Shown here piece after piece: positions 40,115-48,691 of a stretch of 64,000 nt of DNA. A program made the translations under genes and the position numbers. Numbering within the stretch: the stretch's first letter is position 1; every line of letters begins with the position of its first letter. The DNA is taken from assembly GCA_048465415.1 (NCBI GenBank), contig DBFWLO010000019.1:351846-415845 (forward strand). The letters are read 5' to 3'. This DNA is from Scatosoma sp048465415 (GTDB lineage Bacteria; Bacillota; Clostridia; Christensenellales; Borkfalkiaceae). The notes under the pieces are model-generated. The model was not told the DNA's origin. It saw only the letters and a program-made list of their open reading frames with translations, and made no database searches.

Positions 40115-41119
40115 ATGGATCAGGAAAAAGAAACGGAAACCACACCCGTCGGGAACGAGCCGACAACGCCGCAGCTCCCGCCGAAGAAAACCAGAGCCAC
40201 GGAGAGCGTTCTGCCCGAGGGCAGCGCCAAAGTCAAGGCGCTTTATGTTTTAAAGGCGATCGTCTTTCTGCTCGCCTCGTCTTTTTTGGTAGCGTTTTCC
40301 TCCTATTGCCTGATCGCGCCCAACGATTTCGCGACCGGCGGCATTACCGGTATCGCCATTATCATCGAAAAAGCGACGAACGGCAAAATTCCGCAGAGTA
40401 TTTCTATCTTTGCGATCAATCTGCCCCTTCTGATCCTCGCCTTCTTCTTTGTCAAAAAGAAGTTCGCGATTCTTTCCCTCGTCCACGTGCTCATGCAGAC
40501 GGCGTGGCTCACAGGCATGGAACAGTTACATATTCCGCAGCTCATCTTTCCCGAAAAAATCTTCGCGGCGCTCGCCGGAGGGATCGGGATCGGCGCGGCG
40601 ATCGCGCTCGCCTTCAAGCTGGGGGGGAGTACGGGCGGCATGGACATCGTCGCCGTCATCGTGCAGAAAAAGTTTCCCGCACCCTCCATCGCCTGGATGC
40701 TGTTCATTCTCAACTGCGTCGTCATCGCTTCCTCCTTTTTCGTCTACAAGGATTTATCCACCGAGACGGTGGGCAAGATCCTGCCTTTGATCATGGCCGC
40801 GTGCGAACAGTACGTCGAAAGCAAAGTGAACGACGCCATCACCAACGGATTCCATTCCGCCATCGAGTTCCGGGTCATTACCGATAAACCGGACGAAATG
40901 TCGCTGGCGATCATTTCCAAGCTCGGCCGGGGCGTCACTTCCCTGCCCGCGACGGGCATGTATACGCGCGAGACGCATTCCATGCTCGTCTGCGTCATCA
41001 ACCGCCGCCAGATCGCCACCTTCCGCAAAATTTTGAAGGACGTGGACCCCGATTCGTTCGCGGTCATGTCCAACGTTTCGCAGGTCGTAGGGCTAGGATT
41101 TTTCTCCGGCGAAAACTGA
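40115..41119 (+). CDS. YitT-family membrane protein (DUF161/DUF2179)
   Basis: A 334-residue protein. A polar N-terminal tail of about 45 residues, rich in Thr, Pro and Glu, precedes five or six transmembrane segments with the family motifs SYCLIAPNDFATGGITGIAI and KLGGSTGGMDIVA. A C-terminal cytoplasmic DUF2179 domain contains GRGVTSLPATGMYTRE. The family is common in Firmicutes and its transport role is unsettled. The start at 40115 has AAAGGG about 8 nt upstream. Single gene with its own promoter. Confidence 0.9.
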   Translation: MDQEKETETTPVGNEPTTPQLPPKKTRATESVLPEGSAKVKALYVLKAIVFLLASSFLVAFSSYCLIAPNDFATGGITGIAIIIEKATNGKIPQSISIFAINLPLLILAFFFVKKKFAILSLVHVLMQTAWLTGMEQLHIPQLIFPEKIFAALAGGIGIGAAIALAFKLGGSTGGMDIVAVIVQKKFPAPSIAWMLFILNCVVIASSFFVYKDLSTETVGKILPLIMAACEQYVESKVNDAITNGFHSAIEFRVITDKPDEMSLAIISKLGRGVTSLPATGMYTRETHSMLVCVINRRQIATFRKILKDVDPDSFAVMSNVSQVVGLGFFSGEN

Positions 41120-41242
41120 GTCTTCATGAGTCTTAAAAGCACCTTTTTCCGCTCTTTTCCATTTTTTGGGAATTTATACCCGTAAAATCAAGAAATTTCT
41201 TTATTTTCAAGGGGTACAGGCATTTCTTTTTGCTTTCAGGGC

Positions 41243-41271
41243 TTGACTTTTGCCGATGGATACGCTATAAT
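41243..41271 (+). promoter_or_regulatory. SigA promoter of the HU gene
   Basis: TTGACT (41243-41248), 17-bp spacer, TATAAT (41266-41271), about 45 nt of leader. The gap 41120-41242 holds nothing else recognisable. Confidence 0.85.
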
Positions 41272-41322
41272 AAAATTACTTAAATGCAAATTTAAGAATC
41301 CAACCAAAGGGGATATTTCTCT

Positions 41323-41598
41323 ATGAACAAAGGCGAATTTATTAAGGCTATGGCAGAAAAAGCCGGTTTTACCAACAAGGACGCAGCGATCGCTTACGAC
41401 GCGTTTGTCGCGACCGTGACGGAAACGCTCCAAGCCGGCGACAAAATTCAGCTCGTGGGCTTCGGCTCTTTCGAGGTTAAGGACGTACCCGCTAAAACCG
41501 GTATCAACCCTCAGACCAAAGAAAAGGTTGAAATCGCTGCCTGCAAAAAGCCCGTCCTCAAATTCGGCAAGGCTTTCAAAGACACGTTTAACGCGTAA
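41323..41598 (+). CDS. hup: DNA-binding protein HU
   Basis: A 91-residue nucleoid-associated histone-like protein. It shows the canonical start MNKGEFIKAMAEKAGF, the GDKIQLVGFGSFEVKD beta-turn region, the intercalating-proline arm (AKTGINPQTKEKVEI, slightly altered from RNPQTG), and PVLKFGKAFKD at the end. AAAGGGG lies upstream of the ATG. Its own strong promoter and terminator fit high expression. Confidence 0.96.
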   Translation: MNKGEFIKAMAEKAGFTNKDAAIAYDAFVATVTETLQAGDKIQLVGFGSFEVKDVPAKTGINPQTKEKVEIAACKKPVLKFGKAFKDTFNA

Positions 41599-41620
41599 AA
41601 CAACGAGTATCCACTATGTG

Positions 41621-41651
41621 AAAAACCGACGGACAAGCTCCGTCGGTTTTT
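41621..41651 (+). terminator. Bidirectional intrinsic terminator after HU
   Basis: Stem AAAAACCGACGG/CCGTCGGTTTTT with a 7-nt loop. Also suited to end the convergent lipoprotein transcript. Confidence 0.92.
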
Positions 41652-41674
41652 CTTTATTCCGCCTTTTCGTTCGC

Positions 41675-42916
41675 TTAATTTAAAGGCTGCACCACGAAGA
41701 TTTCCTCGTCGTACACCGTCTGCTCGATCAGTTCTTTTTTCACCGTACCGTTTTCCACCCATATTTTATACTGCTTGGTATCGGAGGCGGATTCCACCGT
41801 TGCGATCAGATAATCCTCTTTTTCATAATAGGTGTTTAAGTCCATGATATGCGTTTTCGTCATTTGGCCATCCTTATATTCGTAAACACAAAGTCCGTCG
41901 CTTAATCCGAAAATGGTAGTTCCTAAGATAACCGGATTCTTTGTATCTACAGAATCGGCGTATTCAAAAAGAGAGTTCTCGCGTCTGGGACAGTACCGAA
42001 TCGCAAGACCATAAGCAAGTTCGTACAGACAGTTATTTTTCAGGAGAAAATTATTGTAATCCTCCTTATACCAAAGACGCGTGGTCAAATTATTTTCTAC
42101 GTCTCTTAATTGCAGATTTTCATCGTAATAATGAATGCTGTAATCCCAGAATGATTCTTCCAATAAATACATGCGCCCGTCATCTCCGAACAGATGCTGT
42201 TCGTATGTATAATAAACAGTTTTGCCGTCCACCTCTGCAAGTTTATCTGTCTGGATAAACGTATGGCCGTATTTATCTTTAAAGACATTTTCCACGGAGA
42301 CGTTAGGATTATTGACGACTCGGGTGATCTGCAAGCCCTGCCCGCTTACCGATAAGTAATAATATATTCTGTCGATTACGACGCTGTATGTGCTTACCTT
42401 CGAAAGCGAGCCGATGGTTTCGAGAGAATATACCTTTCCCGTTTGGTTATCGACGACAAAACTTTGATAGGAATCGTCGCATATATAATCTTTTATATAA
42501 TAATCGGAAGGGATGTAATCGCTTCCATCGACTCCGCCGACCGCAAAGCGCAGGAAGGTGAGCTGTCCCGCCACGTAACATTTATCTATTTCGCCTTTGA
42601 TGGATTCCTGCGTGATCCCGCCCGATTCGTTCGTTTTATCTTTATAAAAGACGACCTCTTCGATGTTATTATCTTTGTCGAAAGTCACGAGATAGTTGCG
42701 CTTTTTTTCGCTGTCCCCGCCGATTTTTTTATTGACGATCCCGATGGAAGCAGCGCCGCTCAGATCGACGTAGGTGTTATCGAGTTTCGAGAGCGTTCCG
42801 GTCCCCCAGTTTCCCCAACCCCTGCCCCCGTCGCGAGGCGCGCCGCAGGAGGCGGCCGCAAACAATGCCGTTACCGATACGAGCAAGGCGGCGATACGCC
42901 GTATATACTTTTTCAT
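41675..42916 (-). CDS. Lipoprotein of unknown function
   Basis: A 413-residue lipoprotein with signal MKKYIRRIAALLVSVTALF and lipobox AASC (about residue 24). The mature protein has a Gly/Trp-rich linker (GGRGWGNWGTG) and then repeated short beta-strand patterns ending with phrases like YYLSVSGQGLQI, KTVYYTYEQHLF, suggesting a beta-propeller or similar all-beta fold, but no family was recognised. GGGGAG lies 8 nt before the ATG. It is transcribed alone from the promoter at 42958-42986. Local base composition is more AT-rich than in neighbours. Confidence 0.75.
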   Translation of the reverse strand: MKKYIRRIAALLVSVTALFAAASCGAPRDGGRGWGNWGTGTLSKLDNTYVDLSGAASIGIVNKKIGGDSEKKRNYLVTFDKDNNIEEVVFYKDKTNESGGITQESIKGEIDKCYVAGQLTFLRFAVGGVDGSDYIPSDYYIKDYICDDSYQSFVVDNQTGKVYSLETIGSLSKVSTYSVVIDRIYYYLSVSGQGLQITRVVNNPNVSVENVFKDKYGHTFIQTDKLAEVDGKTVYYTYEQHLFGDDGRMYLLEESFWDYSIHYYDENLQLRDVENNLTTRLWYKEDYNNFLLKNNCLYELAYGLAIRYCPRRENSLFEYADSVDTKNPVILGTTIFGLSDGLCVYEYKDGQMTKTHIMDLNTYYEKEDYLIATVESASDTKQYKIWVENGTVKKELIEQTVYDEEIFVVQPLN

Positions 42917-42957
42917 GATTTATCTCCCCTACAATCTATCATCGTTGAACTATATTT

Positions 42958-42986
42958 ATTGTATCATATTCGCTTCTAAAAAGCAA
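42958..42986 (-). promoter_or_regulatory. SigA promoter of the lipoprotein gene
   Basis: Minus strand TTGCTT (42981-42986), 17-bp spacer, TACAAT (42958-42963). Confidence 0.7.
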
Positions 42987-43025
42987 GGTCTTGTTCTAAA
43001 ATATCTTATACAAAATACCTAAAAA

Positions 43026-43048
43026 AGAGCGGGATCTGCTCCCGCTCT
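43026..43048 (-). terminator. Intrinsic terminator after Fe-ADH
   Basis: Stem AGAGCGGGA/TCCCGCTCT with a 5-nt loop, A-run on the left for the minus strand, T-run on the right. Confidence 0.88.
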
Positions 43049-43070
43049 CTTTTTAGATCTATATAGATTT

Positions 43071-44288
43071 TCAGAAATCCACTTCGGTGTCGTAGTAGCA
43101 GCACTTCAAGAGCTTTTCCATCTCTTCCTGCGAAGGCTGGCGAGGGTTGGAGCCCGTGCACGCGTCCGCGATGGCGTTGGAGGCGATCGCAGGAAGCCTT
43201 TCGAGGAATACCTTTTCGGGAACGAAGCCCTGTTCGCAGGGATAGCTGTCCGCGCCGTAGTTCTTGATGCAGTGGGGAATGTTCAGTTCGTCGTTCATCT
43301 TTCTCAGCATCGCGATGAGAAGTTCCACTTTCTCGTCGTCGTCCTTGCCGCCGAGTCTGATGAAATCCGCGATCTGTCCGTAACGTTTCTTCGCCGTGGG
43401 ATCTTTGGCGTTGAATTTGATGACCTTGGGAAGGTACATCGCGTTCGCCGCGCCGTGAATGATGTGCGCGCCGTAATCCGCGAAAATGGCGCCCGTCTTA
43501 TGAGCCATCGAATGCACGATGCCGAGCAGCGCGTTGGAGAACGCCATACCCGCCAGACACTGCGCGTTGTGCATGCTGTCGCGTTTCGCCGTATCGCCGT
43601 TATAGGAATCTACGAGGTCGCTCTTGATCATGGCAATCGCGTGCAGAGCCAGAGGATCGGTATAGTCGCAGTTCGCCGTGGAAACGTACGCTTCGATCGC
43701 GTGCGTCATCGCGTCCATACCCGTATGCGCGACCAGCTTCTTGGGCATGGTCTCCGCAAGGTCGGGATCGACGATCGCCACGTCCGGCGTGATCTCGAAA
43801 TCCGCGATGGGATATTTGATCCCCTTCGCATAGTCGGTGATGATTGAGAACGCCGTCACCTCGGTCGCCGTGCCGGAGGTGGAAGAAACGGCGCAGAAAC
43901 GAGCCTTCTTTCTCAGGTGCGGGATTCCGAACACTTTGCACATTTCTTCAAAGGTGATCTCGGGATATTCGTATTTGATCCACATCGCTTTCGCAGCGTC
44001 GATGGGAGAACCGCCGCCCATCGCTATGATCCAGTCGGGCTCGAATTCGATCATCGCCTGCGCGCCCTTCATGACCGTCTCCACCGAAGGATCCGATTCG
44101 ATACCCTCGAACAATTTCACTTCCATGCCCGCTTCCTTTAAATAGGAAACCGCTCTGTCGAGGAACCCGAATTTCTTCATCGAGCCGCCGCCGACGCACA
44201 CCATCGCTTTCTTGCCCTCAAAGGTCTTCAACGCCTCCAAAGAGCCTTTGCCGTGATAGAGATCTCTGGGTAAAGTAAATCTTGCCAT
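43071..44288 (-). CDS. Iron-containing alcohol dehydrogenase (AdhE C-domain/butanol dehydrogenase-like)
   Basis: A 405-residue group III alcohol dehydrogenase that reduces an aldehyde with NAD(P)H at the end of fermentation. The dinucleotide-binding motif is GGGSPIDAAKAMW; metal-ligand regions include HTGMDAMTHAIEAY, GIVHSMAHKTGA and IIHGAANA. Its sequence style resembles the dehydrogenase half of AdhE, but there is no aldehyde dehydrogenase domain. The substrate is uncertain (ethanol, butanol or a diol). AAGGAGG precedes the ATG. Single gene with a consensus-like promoter and an AT-rich inverted repeat upstream. Confidence 0.93.
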   Translation of the reverse strand: MARFTLPRDLYHGKGSLEALKTFEGKKAMVCVGGGSMKKFGFLDRAVSYLKEAGMEVKLFEGIESDPSVETVMKGAQAMIEFEPDWIIAMGGGSPIDAAKAMWIKYEYPEITFEEMCKVFGIPHLRKKARFCAVSSTSGTATEVTAFSIITDYAKGIKYPIADFEITPDVAIVDPDLAETMPKKLVAHTGMDAMTHAIEAYVSTANCDYTDPLALHAIAMIKSDLVDSYNGDTAKRDSMHNAQCLAGMAFSNALLGIVHSMAHKTGAIFADYGAHIIHGAANAMYLPKVIKFNAKDPTAKKRYGQIADFIRLGGKDDDEKVELLIAMLRKMNDELNIPHCIKNYGADSYPCEQGFVPEKVFLERLPAIASNAIADACTGSNPRQPSQEEMEKLLKCCYYDTEVDF

Positions 44289-44366
44289 ATTTATCTTGCC
44301 TCCTTAAATTTTACGCGTTTTATGGCCGGGTACCGCCCGGCGCTTCCGCCTCCCGTACCGTCATTC

Positions 44367-44395
44367 ATTATATCTCAAAATCGCGGACAAGTCAA
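44367..44395 (-). promoter_or_regulatory. SigA promoter of Fe-ADH
   Basis: Minus strand TTGACT (44390-44395), 17-bp spacer, TATAAT (44367-44372). Confidence 0.82.
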
Positions 44396-44437
44396 GAATA
44401 TCGTTAAATATTTATCGATTAAAGTATAAATATTATC

Positions 44438-44458
44438 AATTAGGACAGTTTCCTAATT
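44438..44458. promoter_or_regulatory. Inverted repeat upstream of the Fe-ADH promoter
   Basis: AATTAGGA (44438-44445) and TCCTAATT (44451-44458), 5-nt spacer, about 45 bp upstream of the -35 element in an AT-rich stretch. Possible activator or redox-regulator site; it does not match the usual Rex consensus. Confidence 0.4.
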
Positions 44459-44504
44459 AGTATCTTTCTCAAACTCCGAAGCGAGGGAAAAGCCGTGTAA
44501 AAAA

Positions 44505-44532
44505 GACGCTTCCCGCCGAAACGGGAAACGCC
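44505..44532 (-). terminator. Intrinsic terminator after the sugar ATPase gene
   Basis: Stem GACGCTTCCCG/CGGGAAACGCC (9 of 11 paired), with T-run on the minus strand side (44498-44504). Confidence 0.8.
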
Positions 44533-44558
44533 TTTTTATCTATACATGAGGAGGAAAT

Positions 44559-45929
44559 TTATTGATTTTCGTCTTTGTTTTCGGGCTTATTGTCATTTGC
44601 CGCTTTGTTTTCCGCTCTCTTTGCCATTCTCGCGTCTTTCTTCATCTGCGCTTTCATTTCTTTCGTCACGATACGCGCGGCGTCGATCTGGGAACGCATT
44701 TCCTGAGGCGTGGGAGGCACGAACGCCGAGCCTTCCGCGTTTTCGGGAATGACTTCGTAGCCTTCGTCTCTTTCGAGCATCGTCGCTTCCGTGTAACCGT
44801 CGAAGAGGTGAATGTGATGCGCGTCGAACGCCAGATCGATGACGTCTTTAAGCGACACGATGGCACGGCTGGAAATCTTCGCGATCATCTGCGTGGAGTT
44901 ATCGATGACAGAGCTTTCTTTGGATTCGTGATCAAGTTCGCAGTAGATCTGCGTCTCGGCGCCGAGTTTTTCGATAACTTCGATACGGGCTTTGACGAGC
45001 GTATCGGGAGAGTTGGCGAGGAAGAGCTGATCCTGGTGGATATCCTCGGGACGAACGCCGAGCGTCACGTCTTTATCCGTGTTGAGATATTCGTTGAGAT
45101 TCTTGATTCTCGCGACGACCGTCTTGGGAAGAAGGATCTTATTGCCGCCGACGAAGCTGACGTACACTTTATCTCCTTCGGAGACGAGACGGGAGTTCTT
45201 GAAGAAGTTCATCTGAGGCGTGCCGATGAATCCGGCGACGAAGAGATTGATGGGATAGTCGTAAAGGTTCTGCGGCGTATCCACCTGCTGCACGAAGCCG
45301 TCTTTCATAACGACGATACGCGTACCCATCGTCATCGCTTCGATCTGGTCGTGCGTGACGTAAATGAAGGTCGTGGCGAGACGGACGTGGAGTTTGGAAA
45401 TTTCCGTTCTCATCGAAGCGCGCAGTTTCGCGTCGAGGTTGGACAAAGGTTCGTCGAGCAGGAATACTTTGGGTTCGCGGACGATCGTACGGCCGAGAGC
45501 GACACGCTGGCGCTGACCGCCGGACAAAGCCTTCGGCTTTCTGGAAAGATAATCGGTGATGCCGAGGATCTCGGCCGCCGCCTTCACTTTCTGATCGATG
45601 ATTTCCTTAGGCACCTTTCTCAGTTTGAGACCGAACGCCATATTGTCGTAAACGGACATGTGGGGATAGAGCGCGTAGTTCTGGAAAACCATCGCGATGT
45701 CTCTGTCTTTGGGAACGACGTCGTTGACGAGCTTGCCGTCGATATACAGTTCGCCCGAAGAGATTTCTTCGAGACCGGCGATCATACGCAGCGTCGTGGA
45801 TTTACCGCAGCCGGAAGGACCTACGAGAACGATGAATTCCTTGTCTCTGATATCGAGACAAAAATTGAACACCGCCTGTACGCCCGAGGGATAGACCTTA
45901 TTGATGCCTTTGAGCAAAAGTCCTGACAT
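44559..45929 (-). CDS. msmK: MsmK/UgpC-type sugar ABC transporter ATPase with C-terminal extension
   Basis: A 456-residue ATPase energising carbohydrate ABC importers. Walker A GPSGCGKSTTLRM, Q-loop VFQNYALYPHMSV, signature ALSGGQRQRVALG, Walker B VFLLDEPLSNLDA, H-loop YVTHDQ, and a TOBE/regulatory domain (FIGTPQMNF, LGVRPEDIH). About 80 residues follow the usual end of the family, helical then Lys/Asn/Asp-rich. No permease or binding-protein gene is adjacent, as with shared MsmK ATPases that serve several importers. GGAGG lies upstream of the ATG. Confidence 0.93.
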   Translation of the reverse strand: MSGLLLKGINKVYPSGVQAVFNFCLDIRDKEFIVLVGPSGCGKSTTLRMIAGLEEISSGELYIDGKLVNDVVPKDRDIAMVFQNYALYPHMSVYDNMAFGLKLRKVPKEIIDQKVKAAAEILGITDYLSRKPKALSGGQRQRVALGRTIVREPKVFLLDEPLSNLDAKLRASMRTEISKLHVRLATTFIYVTHDQIEAMTMGTRIVVMKDGFVQQVDTPQNLYDYPINLFVAGFIGTPQMNFFKNSRLVSEGDKVYVSFVGGNKILLPKTVVARIKNLNEYLNTDKDVTLGVRPEDIHQDQLFLANSPDTLVKARIEVIEKLGAETQIYCELDHESKESSVIDNSTQMIAKISSRAIVSLKDVIDLAFDAHHIHLFDGYTEATMLERDEGYEVIPENAEGSAFVPPTPQEMRSQIDAARIVTKEMKAQMKKDARMAKRAENKAANDNKPENKDENQ

Positions 45930-46073
45930 TTACTTTTTTCCTCCATGGACGGATAATGATTTTATAGTTTTATTTTACTATATTTTGCAGGAAATTACAA
46001 TGGGCAAATTTCACAAACTTAGCGGCCGTGATTGTCTACTTTGCACAAGAATCCCCTTATCCTTCGTTTCTTC

Positions 46074-46120
46074 GCGCAAAAGGGCCGGCGCTTTTCCCAA
46101 AAGCTCCGGCCCTTTTGCGC
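46074..46120 (-). terminator. Strong hairpin terminator after the Big2 lipoprotein
   Basis: Perfect 15-bp arms GCGCAAAAGGGCCGG/CCGGCCCTTTTGCGC with a 17-nt loop, 15 nt after the gene. The rest of 45930-46135 contains the AT-rich promoter region of the ATPase gene and no gene. Confidence 0.75.
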
Positions 46121-46135
46121 GGTTTTCCTTAATTT

Positions 46136-46615
46136 TCAGCTTTCCGGCGTCGATTCCGACGTGCTTTCCGACGTTCCGCCGCCTTCCGAAGAACCGGAAT
46201 CGGAGCCCGACTGAGAACCGGATTCCGAGGAGGAATCGGAAGAAGAACCGGAGGAATCCTCTTTCGCCTTCACCTTGATTTTGCAGGTAGCCGTCTTTTC
46301 GTTGGTGCTGGCGGTGACGATGGTCTCGCCGGCCTTTTTAGCGGTTACGAGACCGCCTTCGACGGTCGCGATCTTCTCGTCGGACACTTTCCACTCCACG
46401 CGTTTATCCTTCGCGTCCGCAGGGGAAACGGTTACGGTGAGAGTGAAGGTTTCACCTTCGTAGAGTTCGAGCTCCGTCTTGCTCAACGTGATCTCCACGT
46501 TCTCTTCCGCGGGTTTGTCCCCGCCGCAGGAAGCCATGCAGCCGAGCGCCGTCAGACAAAGCGCCGCCGCTAAAAATTTCGTCATGAGCGAATGAAATAT
46601 TTTTGCCATTGTCAT
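46136..46615 (-). CDS. Lipoprotein with Big2 (Ig-like) domain and Ser-rich tail
   Basis: A 159-residue lipoprotein: signal peptide with lipobox MASC (about residue 30), one bacterial Ig-like group 2 domain (VEITLSKTELELYEGET, VEWKVSDEKIATVEGG, TIVTASTNEKTATCKI), and a low-complexity C-terminal tail of about 40 residues made mostly of Ser, Gly, Glu and Thr. Such proteins are surface-anchored spacers or adhesins. AAGGAG precedes the ATG. No partner gene is adjacent. It diverges from peptidase T. Confidence 0.85.
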   Translation of the reverse strand: MTMAKIFHSLMTKFLAAALCLTALGCMASCGGDKPAEENVEITLSKTELELYEGETFTLTVTVSPADAKDKRVEWKVSDEKIATVEGGLVTAKKAGETIVTASTNEKTATCKIKVKAKEDSSGSSSDSSSESGSQSGSDSGSSEGGGTSESTSESTPES

Positions 46616-46732
46616 TTTTCTCCTTTTCGATATTCTTATTTTGCTCCGTCTTTTTGCTATTTATGCAAAGTATTTCCAGAAAATCCGAAAAAAGGACGGC
46701 TTTTCCGACGATTTTTTTACGGCCGCAAAAAC

Positions 46733-46761
46733 TTGCCAAAAAGGGAAAAAACAGCTATACT
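46733..46761 (+). promoter_or_regulatory. SigA promoter of pepT
   Basis: TTGCCA (46733-46738), 17-bp spacer, TATACT (46756-46761), 36 nt before the ATG. Confidence 0.78.
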
Positions 46762-46797
46762 ATATATAATTCAAAAAAACGATCAGGAGCAAACTCT

Positions 46798-48009
46798 ATG
46801 TCCGTAAAAGAAAAATTTCTCGAATATGTAAAAATCGACACGCAGTCCAACCCGGATACGGGAACGCACCCCAGCACGAAAAAACAGTTCGATCTCGCGC
46901 GCAAGCTCGTCGGCGAATTGCGGGAACTCGGAATCGACAACGCTCACTGCGACGAGCACTGCTACGTTTACGCCCAGCTTCCCGCCAGCGCCGAAGGACT
47001 CCCTTCGCTCGGCTTCATATCGCACCTGGACACCGAACCGGTCTGTTCGGGAAAGGACGTACATCCGCAGTGCGTGCTCTATCAGGGCGGGGACATAGTC
47101 CTCAAAAACGGCAAGACGATCTCCGCAAGCGAGTTCCCCGTTCTCAAAAATTACGTCGGGCAGGAGTTGATCGTCACGGACGGCAGGACGCTTTTAGGCG
47201 CCGACGACAAGGCGGGCGCGGCGGAGATCATGGAAGCCGTCTCCTATCTCCTTTCACATCCCGAGATCAGGCACGGAAAGATCGGAATCGCCTTTACGCC
47301 GGACGAGGAGATCGGCGAGGGCGCGTCCCTCTTCAACGTGCGCGGGTTCGCCTGCGACTTTGCCTACACGGTGGACGGGGAAGAACTGGGAGAGCTCGGT
47401 TACGAGACTTTCAACGCCGCCGAAGCCGTCCTTACGCTCGCCGGAAAAAACATCCACCCGGGCAGCGCTAAGGGAAAAATGCTCAACTGCGCATTGATGG
47501 CGGGAGAGTTTTTGGCCGCGTTTCCCGAGGACGAAACGCCGGCCGCGACCGAAGGACGCGAGGGGTTCTATCACATCGAAAGCGTCCGCGCGGAGGTGGA
47601 GTCGGGAGAGATCAAACTGATTATCCGCGATCACGATATGGAAAAGTTCACCGCGCGCAAAGATTTCGTCCGATCCCTTTGCGACAATCTCAAAGCGAAA
47701 TACGGCGAAAACGCGGCGGAAGTAAAGATCCGCGATCAGTATTTCAACTGTCTCGAAAAGATCAAAGAACATTTCCATCTCGTCGAAAACGCGCGCAAGG
47801 CGTTTGCCGCTGCGGGAGTCACCCCCATCGAAACGCCCGTGCGCGGCGGGACGGACGGCTGCACCCTTTCCTTTATGGGACTGCCCTGCCCCAACCTGTT
47901 CACGGGCGGGCTCAACGCGCATTCCGTCCTGGAATTTATCCCCGTTCCCTCTATGGAAAAAGCCGTGCAGGTGATCGTCAATCTCGTTAAAATCTACGGC
48001 GGCAACTAA
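46798..48009 (+). CDS. pepT: Peptidase T (tripeptidase)
   Basis: A 403-residue cytoplasmic M20B metalloaminopeptidase releasing the N-terminal residue of tripeptides. Metal-ligand motifs: GFISHLDTEP (His, Asp), LLGADDKAGAAEIM (Asp), FTPDEEIGEG (catalytic Glu pair), TVDGEELGELGYE, and the C-terminal PVRGGTDGCTLSFMG and FTGGLNAHSV. The ATG at 46798 has CAGGAG 9 nt upstream. Length and motifs fit the family closely. The stop codon lies inside the start of a long perfect terminator hairpin. Confidence 0.96.
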   Translation: MSVKEKFLEYVKIDTQSNPDTGTHPSTKKQFDLARKLVGELRELGIDNAHCDEHCYVYAQLPASAEGLPSLGFISHLDTEPVCSGKDVHPQCVLYQGGDIVLKNGKTISASEFPVLKNYVGQELIVTDGRTLLGADDKAGAAEIMEAVSYLLSHPEIRHGKIGIAFTPDEEIGEGASLFNVRGFACDFAYTVDGEELGELGYETFNAAEAVLTLAGKNIHPGSAKGKMLNCALMAGEFLAAFPEDETPAATEGREGFYHIESVRAEVESGEIKLIIRDHDMEKFTARKDFVRSLCDNLKAKYGENAAEVKIRDQYFNCLEKIKEHFHLVENARKAFAAAGVTPIETPVRGGTDGCTLSFMGLPCPNLFTGGLNAHSVLEFIPVPSMEKAVQVIVNLVKIYGGN

Positions 48010-48048
48010 AAACTCGGAGCGTTTCTTGATAGAAACGCTCCGAGTTTT
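48009..48048 (+). terminator. Bidirectional terminator between pepT and peptidase E gene
   Basis: Perfect 18-bp arms AAAACTCGGAGCGTTTCT/AGAAACGCTCCGAGTTTT with a 4-nt loop TGAT. It overlaps the stop codons of both convergent genes, with no spacer. Confidence 0.93.
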
Positions 48049-48688
48049 AACGGGTGAAAACGCGCGCGGCGCTTTTGTCCAGAACTTGCCTTTCCGTGCC
48101 TGTAACGAGGATCGCCTGAGAATTGCCAAAAGGCACCAGCGGCAATTTTTCGCCGTACTGAGCGATCATTTTATCCGCCGCCTTTTTAAGAGGAAAATTT
48201 TTATAGTGGGGCACCGGATAAAAATTCACAAGGTCCCAGCCGGCGAAACTTTTCAAAACCGGCGCCGCTTCGGGCTTATCCATCGCTCGGGAATAACCGA
48301 TGTCGGGCGCGGCGATAATCGCGCCGGCGGATTCGCCGATAAAGAGTTTTCCCTCTTGGATCTGCGCCCGGATTATCTCCCCTGCACCCGTTCGGTTCAT
48401 TTCTTGAAGCAGATAAAAGGTGTTTCCGCCGCCGACGTAAATATAATCGCTTCTTTTTGTCTTTTCTGCGATTTCGGCAGGCGAAGCCCCGGAAATTTCC
48501 AGTTCGTCCACAAACAGGCCCAATTTCGACAAGACTTTCTTGCTGTACCGGACATGAAAATTCAGTTTGTCGGGCACAGCGGCCGTCGGAATAAACGCCA
48601 CCCTTTTTCCCGCCAGCGGTTCGCCGGCAAACGCCGCGAAGAGGCGGGTTACGTCTTTGAACAGGGAGGCCAAAAACAGTTTTTGCAT
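48047..48688 (-). CDS. Peptidase E-like protein (family S51)
   Basis: A 213-residue cytoplasmic serine peptidase of the S51 family, which typically cleaves Asp-Xaa dipeptides. The nucleophile lies in IGESAGAIIAA (about residues 119-129), the histidine in YPVPHYKNF, and the glycine turn YVGGGNTFYLL is typical. GGGAG lies upstream of the ATG, within the end of the preceding GNAT gene, which stops 3 nt before this start, so the two are coupled. True Asp-dipeptide specificity is not shown. Confidence 0.88.
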   Translation of the reverse strand: MQKLFLASLFKDVTRLFAAFAGEPLAGKRVAFIPTAAVPDKLNFHVRYSKKVLSKLGLFVDELEISGASPAEIAEKTKRSDYIYVGGGNTFYLLQEMNRTGAGEIIRAQIQEGKLFIGESAGAIIAAPDIGYSRAMDKPEAAPVLKSFAGWDLVNFYPVPHYKNFPLKKAADKMIAQYGEKLPLVPFGNSQAILVTGTERQVLDKSAARVFTR

Positions 48689-48691
48689 GGG

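Noticed and set aside
44401..44460. Rex binding site before Fe-ADH
   Set aside because: The AT-rich palindromes do not match TTGTGAA-N4-TTCACAA or TTGTTAA-type half-sites well enough.
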